In this document: one piece after another, positions 34,544-43,412 of the stretch
How the letters are laid out: every line of letters starts with the position of its first letter
How positions within the stretch are numbered: the first letter of the stretch is position 1
NCBI RefSeq assembly: GCF_006494775.1
Contig: NZ_CP041146.1
Coordinates: 4,650,001 to 4,714,000, forward strand
DNA from: Nocardioides humi
GTDB lineage: Bacteria > Actinomycetota > Actinomycetes > Propionibacteriales > Nocardioidaceae
DNA length: 64,000 bases
Reading direction: 5' to 3'
Program-made: the position numbers and the translations under genes
Notes under the pieces: generated by a model
What the model was told of the DNA's origin: nothing
What the model saw: the letters and a program-made list of their open reading frames with translations, nothing else
The model's database searches: none

Positions 34544-35666
34544 GCGGTGCTCCTGGGGCGGCTGGATAGCGGCGGCATGGGGGATGGCAGCCTGCCGAGG
34601 GTCTCGAGCTCCTCGATGATCTCGGCGGGGGTCGGCTGATGGGGGCGGTCGAGGACGGCCAGCAGCTGGTCGACGGACTGTTCGATGGTGAATCGGGCTG
34701 TCGCGCGGTCGCGCTGTCCCGGCGGGACGGGGCCGAGCGCGATCGCCTGGCGGATGCCTTCGGCGAGTGCTGCAGCGTCGTCGGGTCGTATGAAGGTGAT
34801 GGCGCCGCAGTCGGTCTCGGGCAGTCCGCCGTCGTCGGAGGCGACGACACGGCAGCCCGCGTGCTGTGCCTCGATCGAGACGATGCCGAACGTCTCATGC
34901 CAGTACTGGCTGTTCGACGGCATGACCACGATGTCGTGGTCGGTCATGAGCGCCGCCATCGCGGTCGGGGAGAGGGCCGCTGTGACCAGGCTGATGCCGG
35001 AGTGGGTCGCCAGCATGCGGTGGATGATGCGCCCTTGCGGCTTCTCTGCCCCTGCTGTGGTCACCGTGAACGTGAGGTGGATGCCGTCGTCGGCGAGCTC
35101 GGTGATCAGCTCGTGGTGCAGCGTGGACAGGAGCGTGTAGATCCCCTTCTCGGGGCTCAGGCGGCCGGCGTACAGCACGCGTACGCGTGCTGGTCGGCGT
35201 CCAGCTCGCGGGTGCGTGCCGAATGCTGTCTCGGCGAACGGGTAGACCACCGCGATCGTCTCGATATCGACATCGAGGAACCTCGCCCAGAGGGCTGCGG
35301 CGAACCGGCTCGTTGCGATCGGGGTGCGGTCACGGGTCTGCGAGCGCATCTCCTCCCGTGGGCCTCGAAGGCTCGGCGGCGGCACATGCAGCATTTGGAA
35401 AGGGGGTTGACAGTCGCTACGTGCGGGAACTCCGAGACGAAGACGACGGTCCCGTCGAGCCGGCCAACATCGGCGGCCCTCGCCAGTGCGAGGAAGGGGA
35501 TGCCGGGGAAGCCGTCACGACCGTCCGCGCTGCCCAGGCCGACTGTGACGACCTGCGCGTCGACTCCACGCCGGTTGAGTTCGCGAACCTGACCGACCGT
35601 ATAGTTCTCCGAGCCGCCTGTGCCGGCCGGCAGAGTCTCGCCCGGAGACCACACGAAAGAGATCAA
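34540..35666 (-). CDS. Family 4 glycosyltransferase, frameshift near 35402
   Basis: About 375 residues. The N-terminal part starts at a TTG (LISFVWSPGETLPAGTGGSENYTVGQVRELNRRGVDAQVVTVG), including the GGSE glycine loop that binds the nucleotide sugar. It breaks at a C5 run (35402-35406); restoring one C links 'FPHVATVNP' to 'PFQMLHVPPPSLRG'. The C-terminal half has GT-B family 4 features: 'VLYAGRLSPEKGIYTLL' and 'ETFGIVSIEAQHAGCRVVASDDGGLPE', with the EX7E motif. It should transfer a sugar from an NDP- or GDP-sugar to an unknown acceptor. First gene of a three-gene unit with overlapping stop/start codons. Confidence 0.85.
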
Positions 35667-35803
35667 TGAGATCGTGCTGGGTGTGAGTGCATCTCACGAC
35701 CGCCTCGGCTCGCTGCTGTCACGGGCTTCGTCGTCGTGATCCTCACGCTCATCGGCCCGTGGACTCGCAGTCCTTCCTCCCACACTAGCCTGCCCGCCTA
35801 GAA

Positions 35804-36960
35804 CTTGCGGCTCACGGGTCGGGGTGACAGGTAGGCGTCTCTGGGATCGCCTGGTTGTTGTCAGGCTGCAGTCTGCCGGGTCCGGCCTCGGAGGTCCTTC
35901 TTGACCTGGCGTGGGGTCCGACCACGCATGTAGTCCCCGTTGTTCGGCCGCTCCTCGTTGTAGTCACGAACCCAGGCCTGCAGCGACCTGTCGAGCAGCG
36001 CGATGTCCTCGACCCTGCCGCGATGGAAGTGGGGTCGGTAGAACTCGTCGAGCACGGTGCCGTGGAAGCGTTCGCACACCGCGTTGTGGTTCGGTGACCT
36101 TGGTGGGATCCGGTGGTGGTGCAGCCCGAGCTCCCCGACGCGGGCCTGGAAGGCCCTGCCCACGAACTCCGGGCCGTTGTCGGTCAGCACGCCCTCGAGG
36201 GTGATGCCGTGCCTGCGCAGCGCCTTCTTCAGATGGTCCAACAGCTTCGCGGCGACCGCAGCTGTCTTGTCGCCCACGACGAGCTGGACGACCGCGATGC
36301 GGGTCGCGATGTCGACCGCGGTCAGCTGCCACACCGCGCCGACGCCCTTGAGCCGGCCGACGTAGAACGCATCCAAGGCCACCACCTGACCTGGGCGGGA
36401 GGCGTACTGACAGAACCCGAACGGGCCCTCGAGTGCGGCCTGGATGAGTTGACCAGTCGCGGTCGCGGTGAGCGACGCCAACGCGATCACCCGCTGCTTA
36501 GCGGTGCCCAGGTTGTGACGACGCAGAACCTTCGCGACCCCGGACGCCGAGCGGTCCACGCCCCGCTTCTTGAGGTGGCGCAGCAACGACTTCGGTCCCA
36601 GGGTTGGCCTGGCGATCGCCTCGGACACGATCACCGCGACCTCCTCAGATGACATCGCGTTTGGCTGGTGCGGCGTGCGGCGATCGCGTGGCAGCAGCGC
36701 GGACAGGCCGTACTGCTCGGCCTTCTTGATCCACTCGTAGTAGGTCTTGCGCGAGACACCGAAGATCCGGCACGCCTCGCTCACGTTGTTGATCCGGGCG
36801 GCGTGCTCGATCACACGCACCCGCCTGTCGTAGACAATGTCCTCGTGGGTCACGGAATGACTTCCTGTTCTCTAGATCTCAGCAATCCAGAGACTGTCTT
36901 CCGTGGCCCACACCTACACGCAGGCACACCGGGTGTCACCCCAACCCGTGATCTCTAAGG
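35804..36960. mobile_element. IS481-family insertion sequence
   Basis: One transposase gene bounded by imperfect inverted repeats sharing TCACGGGTYGGGGTGACA (left 35812-35829, right 36934-36951 in opposite orientation). CCTAGAA flanks both sides (35797-35803 and 36961-36967), likely the target duplication. It is nested inside the ligC-integrated element. Confidence 0.8.
35861..36853 (-). CDS. IS481-family transposase
   Basis: 330 residues, full length. N-terminal HTH ('VRVIEHAARINNVSEACRIFGVSRKTYYEWIKKAEQYGLSAL') and an rve/DDE integrase core: 'VVALDAFYVGRL' (first Asp), 'VLTDNGPEFVGRAF' (second Asp), 'SPNHNAVCERFHGTVLDEF' (Glu). No frame damage, so it may be active. A Gly-Arg-rich tail ends the chain. 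Confidence 0.93.
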   Translation of the reverse strand: MTHEDIVYDRRVRVIEHAARINNVSEACRIFGVSRKTYYEWIKKAEQYGLSALLPRDRRTPHQPNAMSSEEVAVIVSEAIARPTLGPKSLLRHLKKRGVDRSASGVAKVLRRHNLGTAKQRVIALASLTATATGQLIQAALEGPFGFCQYASRPGQVVALDAFYVGRLKGVGAVWQLTAVDIATRIAVVQLVVGDKTAAVAAKLLDHLKKALRRHGITLEGVLTDNGPEFVGRAFQARVGELGLHHHRIPPRSPNHNAVCERFHGTVLDEFYRPHFHRGRVEDIALLDRSLQAWVRDYNEERPNNGDYMRGRTPRQVKKDLRGRTRQTAA

Positions 36961-37162
36961 CCTAGAAGGAGCCGGGTCGAGACGAGTGGGTCAAGATCGG
37001 CTCGACTGGCGGACGCCATGATGGTCCCGAGCGCGGACATCATCAGAGAGTTGGTGACCTGTCGCTGCTGGGGTCGAGGTCATCTCGCCCGGCGTGCGGT
37101 GGACTACGGGACAGCCCGCGGACACAGCCGGTGTGGTGGCGGACGCAAGAGAGGCGGCGTCT

Positions 37163-37522
37163 ATGGGTGCTCCGAAGTCCCACTATCCGCACAGGCATCC
37201 CGACGCTCTCGGCCTGCTGCGACTCCAGTTGAGCGACCTGCGGCGCCTCGCGCTCGCCGACGGGATCTGACTCCCCTACGGGCACGACCTGACCCGAGAG
37301 GGAGCGCACCTGATCGACGAGTTCCCCGCCTGCCGTGGGCGGATCGACCCGCTGGCCTACGCACCCGGCGACTGGAGTGACGTAGCGACCGAGGTCTTCA
37401 GCCGGCACGGTCGGGTCAAGGTCGGTCTTCTGCCTGGAGGCCGCGCAGTCGTGCTGGTGCGTCTGCACACCTCCGAGGTGCTGCGGATCCGGACCGTCTG
37501 GCCCGACGGCCCCGCAGGCTGA
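37163..37522 (+). pseudogene. Small actinobacterial protein gene with premature TGA
   Basis: ATG at 37163 with AGAGAGG upstream. It reads MGAPKSHYPHRHPDALGLL...ALADGI, then TGA at 37268-37270, and continues in the same frame as 'LPYGHDLTREGAHLIDEFPACRGRIDPLAYAPGDWSDVATEVFSRHGRVKVGLL... VRTVWPDGPAG' to a second TGA. A single CGA-to-TGA change would explain the break ('DGI-R-LPYGHDL'). It precedes a DUF5994 gene and looks like a degraded partner. No selenocysteine insertion element is evident. Confidence 0.65.
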
Positions 37523-37616
37523 CTGGGGTCGTCAGGTCCGCGAGGTAGCGTCGAGGGTGACCGGTCGCCCCGAGGGCCTCCAGCCGGACACCCGGACCGG
37601 TCGAGAGGTGGCCGTC

Positions 37617-38174
37617 ATGACGACGCCCAGCACATCCACACCCGTCACCACATCTCTTACCGGTGCTCCCCACCGCCGACCGTTGCGTCTGCGCATGGGC
37701 CGGACGATGGGGGTCGATCAGCTGGACGGGGCCTGGTGGCCTCAGAGCCGCGACCTCGCGATCGAACTGGCCGATCTCGTCGACCACTTCCCCGCCGAGC
37801 ACGGCCGCGTCGTGAGGGCCCTGTTCTCGCCACCGGACTGGGACCCGGCTCCCCGGCGCATCCCCGTCGCCACCGGCTACGTCAAGGTCGGCTCCTTCCC
37901 ACGCGACGACACCCACGTCATCGAGCTGAAGACCTCCGACCGCACCGTGCTGCACGTGCTCGTCGTGCCCCCAGGGTTCACCGACGACCAGGGAGCCGAG
38001 GCTCTTCTCGCCGCCGCGACGCCCGGCAACACGCACCCGGCGTCCGAGGTGCTGGAGCTCGTCACTGAGCATCCGGACGTCGATCCTGCTGGCCACTGGA
38101 AGGATGACGGTGGCTCGTGGTGGGACGTAGACGCACCCGCACCCTCCTTCCGGACCACCCCGACCAGCGGCTGA
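37617..38174 (+). CDS. DUF5994 family protein
   Basis: 185 residues from the ATG at 37617 (GAGAGGTGG upstream). 'PLRLRMGRTMGVDQLDGAWWPQSRDLAIELADLVDHFPAEHGRVVRALFSPPDWDPAPRRIPVATGYVKVGSFPRDDTHVIELKTSDRTVLHVLVVPPG' matches the DUF5994 family common in actinobacteria, usually as one of several copies. The ending is Asp/Trp-rich. Function is unknown; in this element it is cargo. Confidence 0.85.
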   Translation: MTTPSTSTPVTTSLTGAPHRRPLRLRMGRTMGVDQLDGAWWPQSRDLAIELADLVDHFPAEHGRVVRALFSPPDWDPAPRRIPVATGYVKVGSFPRDDTHVIELKTSDRTVLHVLVVPPGFTDDQGAEALLAAATPGNTHPASEVLELVTEHPDVDPAGHWKDDGGSWWDVDAPAPSFRTTPTSG

Positions 38175-38927
38175 CGTCGCTGCCCGGCCCCAGGAGGGAC
38201 AAGACTCCCAGGCGGCGGCCTGAAGCGGTCGTCCTGCATTGCTTCTCGTGGATTCGCGCAGTCATAGCGGTAGCCCCAAGCTTTCGCCTCTGCTTCGGAC
38301 TCGACGCCAAGGGGCCGATCCCACAGACCTTGTGGCGTGAAGTCGACCTGAGGTGGCGTGAAGACCAGCCTGAACCGCTGCACGGACTGCTGGGCCAGCA
38401 CCCACTGAGCTCGCGTATCTGCCGAGATCACCCCGGCCGTTCGAAGATGAAGGCGTCGAGCCTGTGGCTGAGACGTTGAAGCGGCGGTGGGCTTGTCAGC
38501 CACTTCGATTGCAGCTGAAACTCCATGACTGCCAGCTGGTGCTCGAAATCGAACGATGGCTCCCCAAGGTTCTTTCTGGCCTTGGTCTCAGGTGGGCGAC
38601 GCAGGTGCCTGCCACGCCTCCCGTCTTCCCCCACGCGCGATGCTTCAGCGCGGGTGTGGGCTTCGGATGTACTCGCGGCGCCACCTCCAGTAAGGCCAAC
38701 CATTCAACCCAACTACCAGTCCCTGATCGTCGTTGACTCTCGTTGAGCCTCTCTGACAGGGAGAATCTGCCTCAACAGAGCCGTTTCTGACGTCTTCTCG
38801 CGTCTTCCATATCGTCGGCACGCATGCTACGAACGTAGGTGAGCGGTCCGCCCCGATGGGGCGGGCCGAGCGTCATTTTCGGGCCTGTTGTTGAACGTCG
38901 TTGGTGGTGGTTGGTGGTGATGGAGTC
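38175..38927. other. Gene-poor interval upstream of the relaxase
   Basis: I see no convincing gene. A minus-strand open stretch (about 38500-38150) has some coding-like sequence ('WVLAQQSVQRFRLVFTPPQVDFTPQGLWDRPLGVESEAEAKAWGYRYDC') but no recognisable family or good start. The last 90 bases carry the GC-rich inverted repeat listed separately. Confidence 0.5.
38845..38867. repeat. GC-rich inverted repeat before mobF
   Basis: GGTCCGCCCC and GGGGCGGGCC arms around GAT (one mismatch), followed by GAGCGTCATTTT. It could be part of an oriT, which often abuts a MobF gene, or a terminator because of the T-run. Confidence 0.4.
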
Positions 38928-41900
38928 GTGCAGGGTGGGGTGAAGGTCTACCGCGGGAACGCGGCGGCGGCCCGGCACTACGTCGAGGCCGACCACGGAC
39001 ACGGCCACGCGGCCGGTCACAGTCGACGGGGGCGGGCGGACGACTACTACCTGGCCGAAGGCACCGGCCTGGCGGACAGGTTCGTCGCAACCCGCAACCC
39101 GACCGGCGAGGGCACAGTCACACAGCTCGCAACGCTGGATGGGGACGCCTACGAGACCTGGGTCGCGGGCCTGGACCCCGACACCGGCGTCGCGCGTGGC
39201 CGGTTGCGCGCCGACGAGCAGGGCGTGCGGTTCGTCGAGGTCACTGTGAACGGCCCGAAGTCGTGGTCGCTGGCGGCGGCGCTGCATCCAGACATCGCCG
39301 ATGCCTACGACGCAGCCCAAGACGCAGCAGCGTCGGAGATCATCGGCTGGCTGGCCGAACACGCAACCACGCGCGTCGGGCCGCGCGGGCGGCAAGTGCA
39401 GGTCCCGGTGGAGCGGATCGAGGCCGTCACGGTGCGGCACTACACCTCGCGCGCCGGGGACCCGCATCGACACCTGCACTTGCAGGTCAACGCGCGGGTG
39501 TTCGCGGCCGGGAAGTGGCGCGGCCTGCACACCGTCGGCGTGCGCGACTCCATCGACGCCATCAACGGCATCGGGCACGCCGCGATGATGACCAACCCCG
39601 CCTTCCGTCGCGCGCTCGCCACACACGGCATGACCCTCGACCCCGACACCGGAGAAGTGAAGGAGCTGACCGAGTTCGTGGGTCCGTTCAGTGCCCGCGC
39701 ACGCCAGATCGCGGCGAATGTGGAGACCTATGAGGCCGAGTGGCGTGCCGCTCACCCCGGGCAGGAGCCCGGCCCGCAGCTCTACCGCTCGTGGGACGCA
39801 CGCGCGTGGGCACGGGCCCGGCCCGACAAGATCATCCAGGCCGACGGTGCCGAGTTGACCGACCGATGGGTCACCGAGCTGCGCACGCTCGGCTACCACG
39901 ACCCTGAGCCGACGCTGCTGACCGCTGTCGAGGCGGTCGCTACCCGGCCCGGGGAGCTGGACCGGGAGGAGGCGGTCGCGGTGATCCTGACCCGGCTGGG
40001 TGCGAAGCGCTCGGCGTGGAACCACGCCGACATCCGGGGCGAGGCCGAACGGCTCATCGCCAGGCACAACATCGTCACCGACAAGCAGATGCGGCTCGAG
40101 TTGGCCGAAGACCTGACCGCCCGCACCCTCGCGGCCAGCGTGCCCCTGCTCACCGGCGACGGGACACCGGAGCATGTGCGCGCGTGGTCCTCGCGCCAGG
40201 TGCTCGCGGTGGAGGCCGATATCACCGGCCGGCTCGCGGCACGCAGCAGCGCAACCCCAGGTGCGCGCACACGCGACGCTGGCCCGACGCGCAGCAACTG
40301 GCGTGCAACAGGCACGCGGGCAGGAGTCGCGTCTGCAACGCGCACGCCCGCACCGAGCACGACGGGTATGCGGGCGGCGCGGCTCACCCGGGAGCAGGCG
40401 GCCGGGTTGGACCCGGCCCAGGCCCGGGTCGCGGCCACCATCGCCGGAGAGCGGCGGCTGGTTGTGGTCGAAGGCGCGGCCGGTGCCGGGAAGACCACCA
40501 CCCTCGCGGCGGCCTCGGCAGCGATCGCCGCTGACGGGCGCCGGCTGGTGGTCGTGACCCCGACGTTGAAGGCCGCCCAGGTCGCCGCCCGCGAACTCAA
40601 CAACCACCCCGACCCCGAGCCTGGCTCAACGCCCAGCGCCGGACAGGATGGGCAGGGTGGCGGCGAGGCCCGAGCCTTCTCGGGGGCGTGGCTGGCCGTC
40701 CAGCACGGCTACCGGTGGGACGAGGACGGCAAGTGGTTCCGCCTACCGCCCGAGCACGTCCACCCCCGGCCCGAGGCGGTCCTCCAGCCCGGCGACGTGC
40801 TGTTGGTCGACGAGGCCGGGATGCTCGACCAGGACACCGCTCGTGCCCTGCTCACCATCGCTGATGAGGCCGGCGCCCGGCTCGCCTTGGTTGGGGACAG
40901 GTATCAGCTACCAGCCGTGGGACGCGGCGGGGTGCTCGACCTCGCGGCGCGGTGGGCCGACCCCGAAGCGGTCCTGACGCTGGACACCGTGCGCCGGTTC
41001 AGTGATCCCGACTACGCCGCGATCACCCTCTCCATGCGCACCGGTGAGAGGCTCCCCGAGCATCTGCGCCACGAACTCGCCACCATCCGCGCGGCAGGCG
41101 ACACCGGCAACGTTGGTGAGAGTGGTGGTGGGGTGGCGGGTGAGGTGTTCGACCTGCTGGCCGCACGCGGCCAGATCGTCCTCCACGAGACTGAGGTTGA
41201 CCGCACCCGGACCCTCGCAGCCGAGGCGACTGAGGGTGCGTTGGTGATCGCTGACACCCGTGAGCAGGTTGCCGACCTCTCGGCCGCGACCCGTGACCAC
41301 CACCTGGCCACCGGCACTGTGGATGATGGTCGGGTGGCGATCACCGACGCCGGGGAGCGGATCGGGGTCGGGGACAAGATCGCCACCCGCGCCAACGACT
41401 ACGACCTCGGCGTCGCCAACCGCGACACCTGGAGGGTCACCGGGCTCACCGACGATGGCGGTCTCCAGGTCGTGTCCACCAGCCCCCACCAGCCCAAGCG
41501 AGGGGCCGACCCGAAGCACGGTGCCCGCGCGCTGCCGGCCGACTATGTGCGCACGAGCGTCGAGCTGGCCTACGCCGCCACCGTCTACGGCGCCCAGGGC
41601 GACACCGTGGACGCCGGGCATCTGGCGATGGGTGAGCACACGGGTGCGGCGTCGGCCTACGTCGCCATGACCCGCGGTAGGCACGGCAACACCGCCCACA
41701 TCATCGCCGAGACCATGACCGACGCCCGGCGGTTGTGGGTCGAGGCGTTCGGCCGTGACCGGGCCGACCTCGGCCCCACCCACGCCGCCGCCCGGGCTGC
41801 GGAGGACGTGGACCGTTACGGCATCCAGGTCGCCCCACCCCGACTCTTGGACGAGGCGCTGGCCGACCTGCACGCCGCATGGAAGCAGCAGCGCCAGCTC

Positions 41901-42293
41901 CACACCGCGATCCGCCGCGCCGAACAACGCCGCTCCCTGGCCCTCGCCTACGGCGCCGACGTCGTTCTGCCCGGCGAGCCCAGCCACGACGAAAACCTCG
42001 ACCAGATCACAGGTGAGATCGCCGGCTACAAGACCCGCCTGGCCGCAGCCAAGACCAAAGCCCGCACCATCGCCCGCGAGCCCGCACTCGCGGCGCTGGG
42101 GCGCGACGGGCTCCAGCAGGAGATGAACAGGTGGAGCGGTGAACAGAACGCCCTCCAGGCCGCCGTCCTCGCTCAACAGCAGGCCGCCCAAGCGACCGAA
42201 GCGACTCGTCGCCACCGGCTCGGCGAACCAACCCCCTACAGTCCAGCGTCCGATCGCGGGCCGGAGCGTGGACGGGGCGGCATCGGCCGATGA
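38928..42293 (+). CDS. MobF-family relaxase/helicase (TraA/TrwC-like)
   Basis: About 1,121 residues; start GTG at 38928 or 38940. N-terminal TrwC relaxase domain: early Tyr in 'RHYVEA' (about 18) and further tyrosines in 'DDYYLAEG', and the metal-binding His triad in 'HRHLHLQVNARV' (about 181-188). A RecD-like helicase follows: Walker A GAAGAGKTTT (about 516-525), 'VLLVDEAGMLD' (motif II) and 'AYAATVYGAQGDTVDAG' (motif VI region). It nicks oriT, stays bound to the 5' end and unwinds the strand for transfer. No coupling protein is next to it, so another system must supply the channel. Confidence 0.92.
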   Translation: MQGGVKVYRGNAAAARHYVEADHGHGHAAGHSRRGRADDYYLAEGTGLADRFVATRNPTGEGTVTQLATLDGDAYETWVAGLDPDTGVARGRLRADEQGVRFVEVTVNGPKSWSLAAALHPDIADAYDAAQDAAASEIIGWLAEHATTRVGPRGRQVQVPVERIEAVTVRHYTSRAGDPHRHLHLQVNARVFAAGKWRGLHTVGVRDSIDAINGIGHAAMMTNPAFRRALATHGMTLDPDTGEVKELTEFVGPFSARARQIAANVETYEAEWRAAHPGQEPGPQLYRSWDARAWARARPDKIIQADGAELTDRWVTELRTLGYHDPEPTLLTAVEAVATRPGELDREEAVAVILTRLGAKRSAWNHADIRGEAERLIARHNIVTDKQMRLELAEDLTARTLAASVPLLTGDGTPEHVRAWSSRQVLAVEADITGRLAARSSATPGARTRDAGPTRSNWRATGTRAGVASATRTPAPSTTGMRAARLTREQAAGLDPAQARVAATIAGERRLVVVEGAAGAGKTTTLAAASAAIAADGRRLVVVTPTLKAAQVAARELNNHPDPEPGSTPSAGQDGQGGGEARAFSGAWLAVQHGYRWDEDGKWFRLPPEHVHPRPEAVLQPGDVLLVDEAGMLDQDTARALLTIADEAGARLALVGDRYQLPAVGRGGVLDLAARWADPEAVLTLDTVRRFSDPDYAAITLSMRTGERLPEHLRHELATIRAAGDTGNVGESGGGVAGEVFDLLAARGQIVLHETEVDRTRTLAAEATEGALVIADTREQVADLSAATRDHHLATGTVDDGRVAITDAGERIGVGDKIATRANDYDLGVANRDTWRVTGLTDDGGLQVVSTSPHQPKRGADPKHGARALPADYVRTSVELAYAATVYGAQGDTVDAGHLAMGEHTGAASAYVAMTRGRHGNTAHIIAETMTDARRLWVEAFGRDRADLGPTHAAARAAEDVDRYGIQVAPPRLLDEALADLHAAWKQQRQLHTAIRRAEQRRSLALAYGADVVLPGEPSHDENLDQITGEIAGYKTRLAAAKTKARTIAREPALAALGRDGLQQEMNRWSGEQNALQAAVLAQQQAAQATEATRRHRLGEPTPYSPASDRGPERGRGGIGR

Positions 42294-42447
42294 GCCGCCA
42301 TCTGCACGACGCGGGCTGCACGACGCGGGCCGATGCGGCTATGCGAGGGCTACCATGAAGTCATGGCATCTCCGTCTGCGCACGGCCCCAGACATCTCCA
42401 CGGACGTCCGCTCCGGCTCTGAGCCCGGCCCGCTCCGGGGACGCCTC

Positions 42448-42470
42448 GGTGGTGTCGATTCGACACCACC
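42448..42470. promoter_or_regulatory. Perfect 23-bp inverted repeat (operator candidate)
   Basis: Arms GGTGGTGTCGA and TCGACACCACC around a single T, 29 bp before the GTG at 42499. Such a perfect dyad at a start is typical of a repressor site. A 14-bp direct repeat (CTGCACGACGCGGG twice, 42302-42329) and a CCATGA-AG-TCATGG dyad (about 42354-42367) lie further upstream. Confidence 0.55.
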
Positions 42471-42498
42471 AAACACACACCACCGCGAGGAGGTTGTT

Positions 42499-43024
42499 GT
42501 GGTGTCGCAAGGCCCATCCCAGGGTCCATTCGGGGGTCGATTCCAGGGCGAGGTGCTGCCGATCGGCGAGCTGTTGCAGCATGCCCTGGCACAGCCGCCC
42601 CACGATCCGACCAGTGACGTTGGCGTGCTGCACACCGCCGCCGGAAACGCGCCCGGCTGTGCCGAGCTGCTGGCCGAAGGTGAGTCGCTGAATGGCTGCT
42701 GGCGCTTCGGGATCTTGCAGACCCTCGATGACTACACCTCCACCCTGCGGCGCGGCGGAGCCGTCTTGGCGGCGCAGGTCTTCACTGACGAGCCCGCCTC
42801 TACCGGGTCGGTCGAGCTCGATGCCGCGTCCGCCGCGCTGGCCGATCATCTGGCCGAGCGCGACGGCTGGCAGGTCCCGGCCTGGGCACTGGACCCCGCG
42901 CGTCGCCGAGGGCTGGTATCCCGACGTGCCGAGCGCATGGCGTGCCGAGGCCCGGCGCGAGAGTCCCCGCGCGTTCGCTCAGCGAGGCATCCACCTCACC
43001 TCCCGGTCCCTGAACCGCGCCTGA
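42499..43024 (+). CDS. Conserved MobF-linked protein of unknown function (frameshift near 42900)
   Basis: GTG start with GAGGAGG ribosome site. 'GEVLPIGELLQHALAQPPHDPTSDVGVLHTAAG... GCWRFGILQTLDDYTSTLRRGGAVLAAQVFTDEPA' continues to 'GWQVPAWALDP'; then the family-like end 'EGWYPDVPSAWRAEARRESPRAFAQRGIHLTSRSLNRA' is in another frame, with the change at about 42895-42910. The shift here is +1 or -2, unlike the C-run losses elsewhere. The ending 'RESPxAFxxRGIxxTxRSLxRA' recurs, as I recall, in proteins between relaxase and Fic genes in actinobacterial elements. Role unknown; the upstream operator suggests repression. Confidence 0.6.
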
Positions 43025-43128
43025 CGCCACCGCCCAGGCGGGCGGGTTCAGCCGTCGCCGGTGCTCGGCGGGGTAGGCTCGATGATGACAGGCCAAGCAT
43101 TGACAGCTTTGGGTGGAAGGAGCAGTAG

Positions 43129-43386
43129 GTGGCTACCAAGACGACCGAACAGGCAACTGTGCAGGCAACGGCGGCTCACGCTGCCGCCGAGGAGACCCGC
43201 GTGAAGCGGCAGATGATCGAGGTCGTCTCCGCCGTCCGCATGGCCGGCGAGGAGCCCCCGCCCGAGGCAATCGAGGCATCGCGTGCCGTCCTCTCGGGCG
43301 AGATGAGCGCCGACGAGGCCATTCGCATCGGGTTCGCCGCCCTGGAGAAGCGCCACGGCGTCCCGATCATGCCGCCTCAGCGCTGA
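43129..43386 (+). CDS. VbhA-like antitoxin
   Basis: 85 residues, GTG start with AAGGAGCAG upstream. 'KRQMIEVVSAVRMAGEEPPPEAIEASRAVLSGEMSADEAIRIGFAAL' is the VbhA-type antitoxin helix bundle that precedes class I Fic genes. The inhibitory motif (S/T)xxxE(G/N) normally lies in the first helix; the aligned stretch here reads AVRMAG, lacking both the Ser/Thr and the Glu, as far as alignment by eye allows. It precedes the fic gene by 26 bp, consistent with an operon. Confidence 0.8.
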   Translation: MATKTTEQATVQATAAHAAAEETRVKRQMIEVVSAVRMAGEEPPPEAIEASRAVLSGEMSADEAIRIGFAALEKRHGVPIMPPQR

Positions 43387-43412
43387 CACCTTCTCTTGCA
43401 GAGTTTGTTCTG

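Noticed and set aside
37268..37270. TGA as a selenocysteine codon
   Set aside because: No SECIS-like hairpin directly downstream and no selenoprotein family resemblance. A CGA-to-TGA change is simpler.
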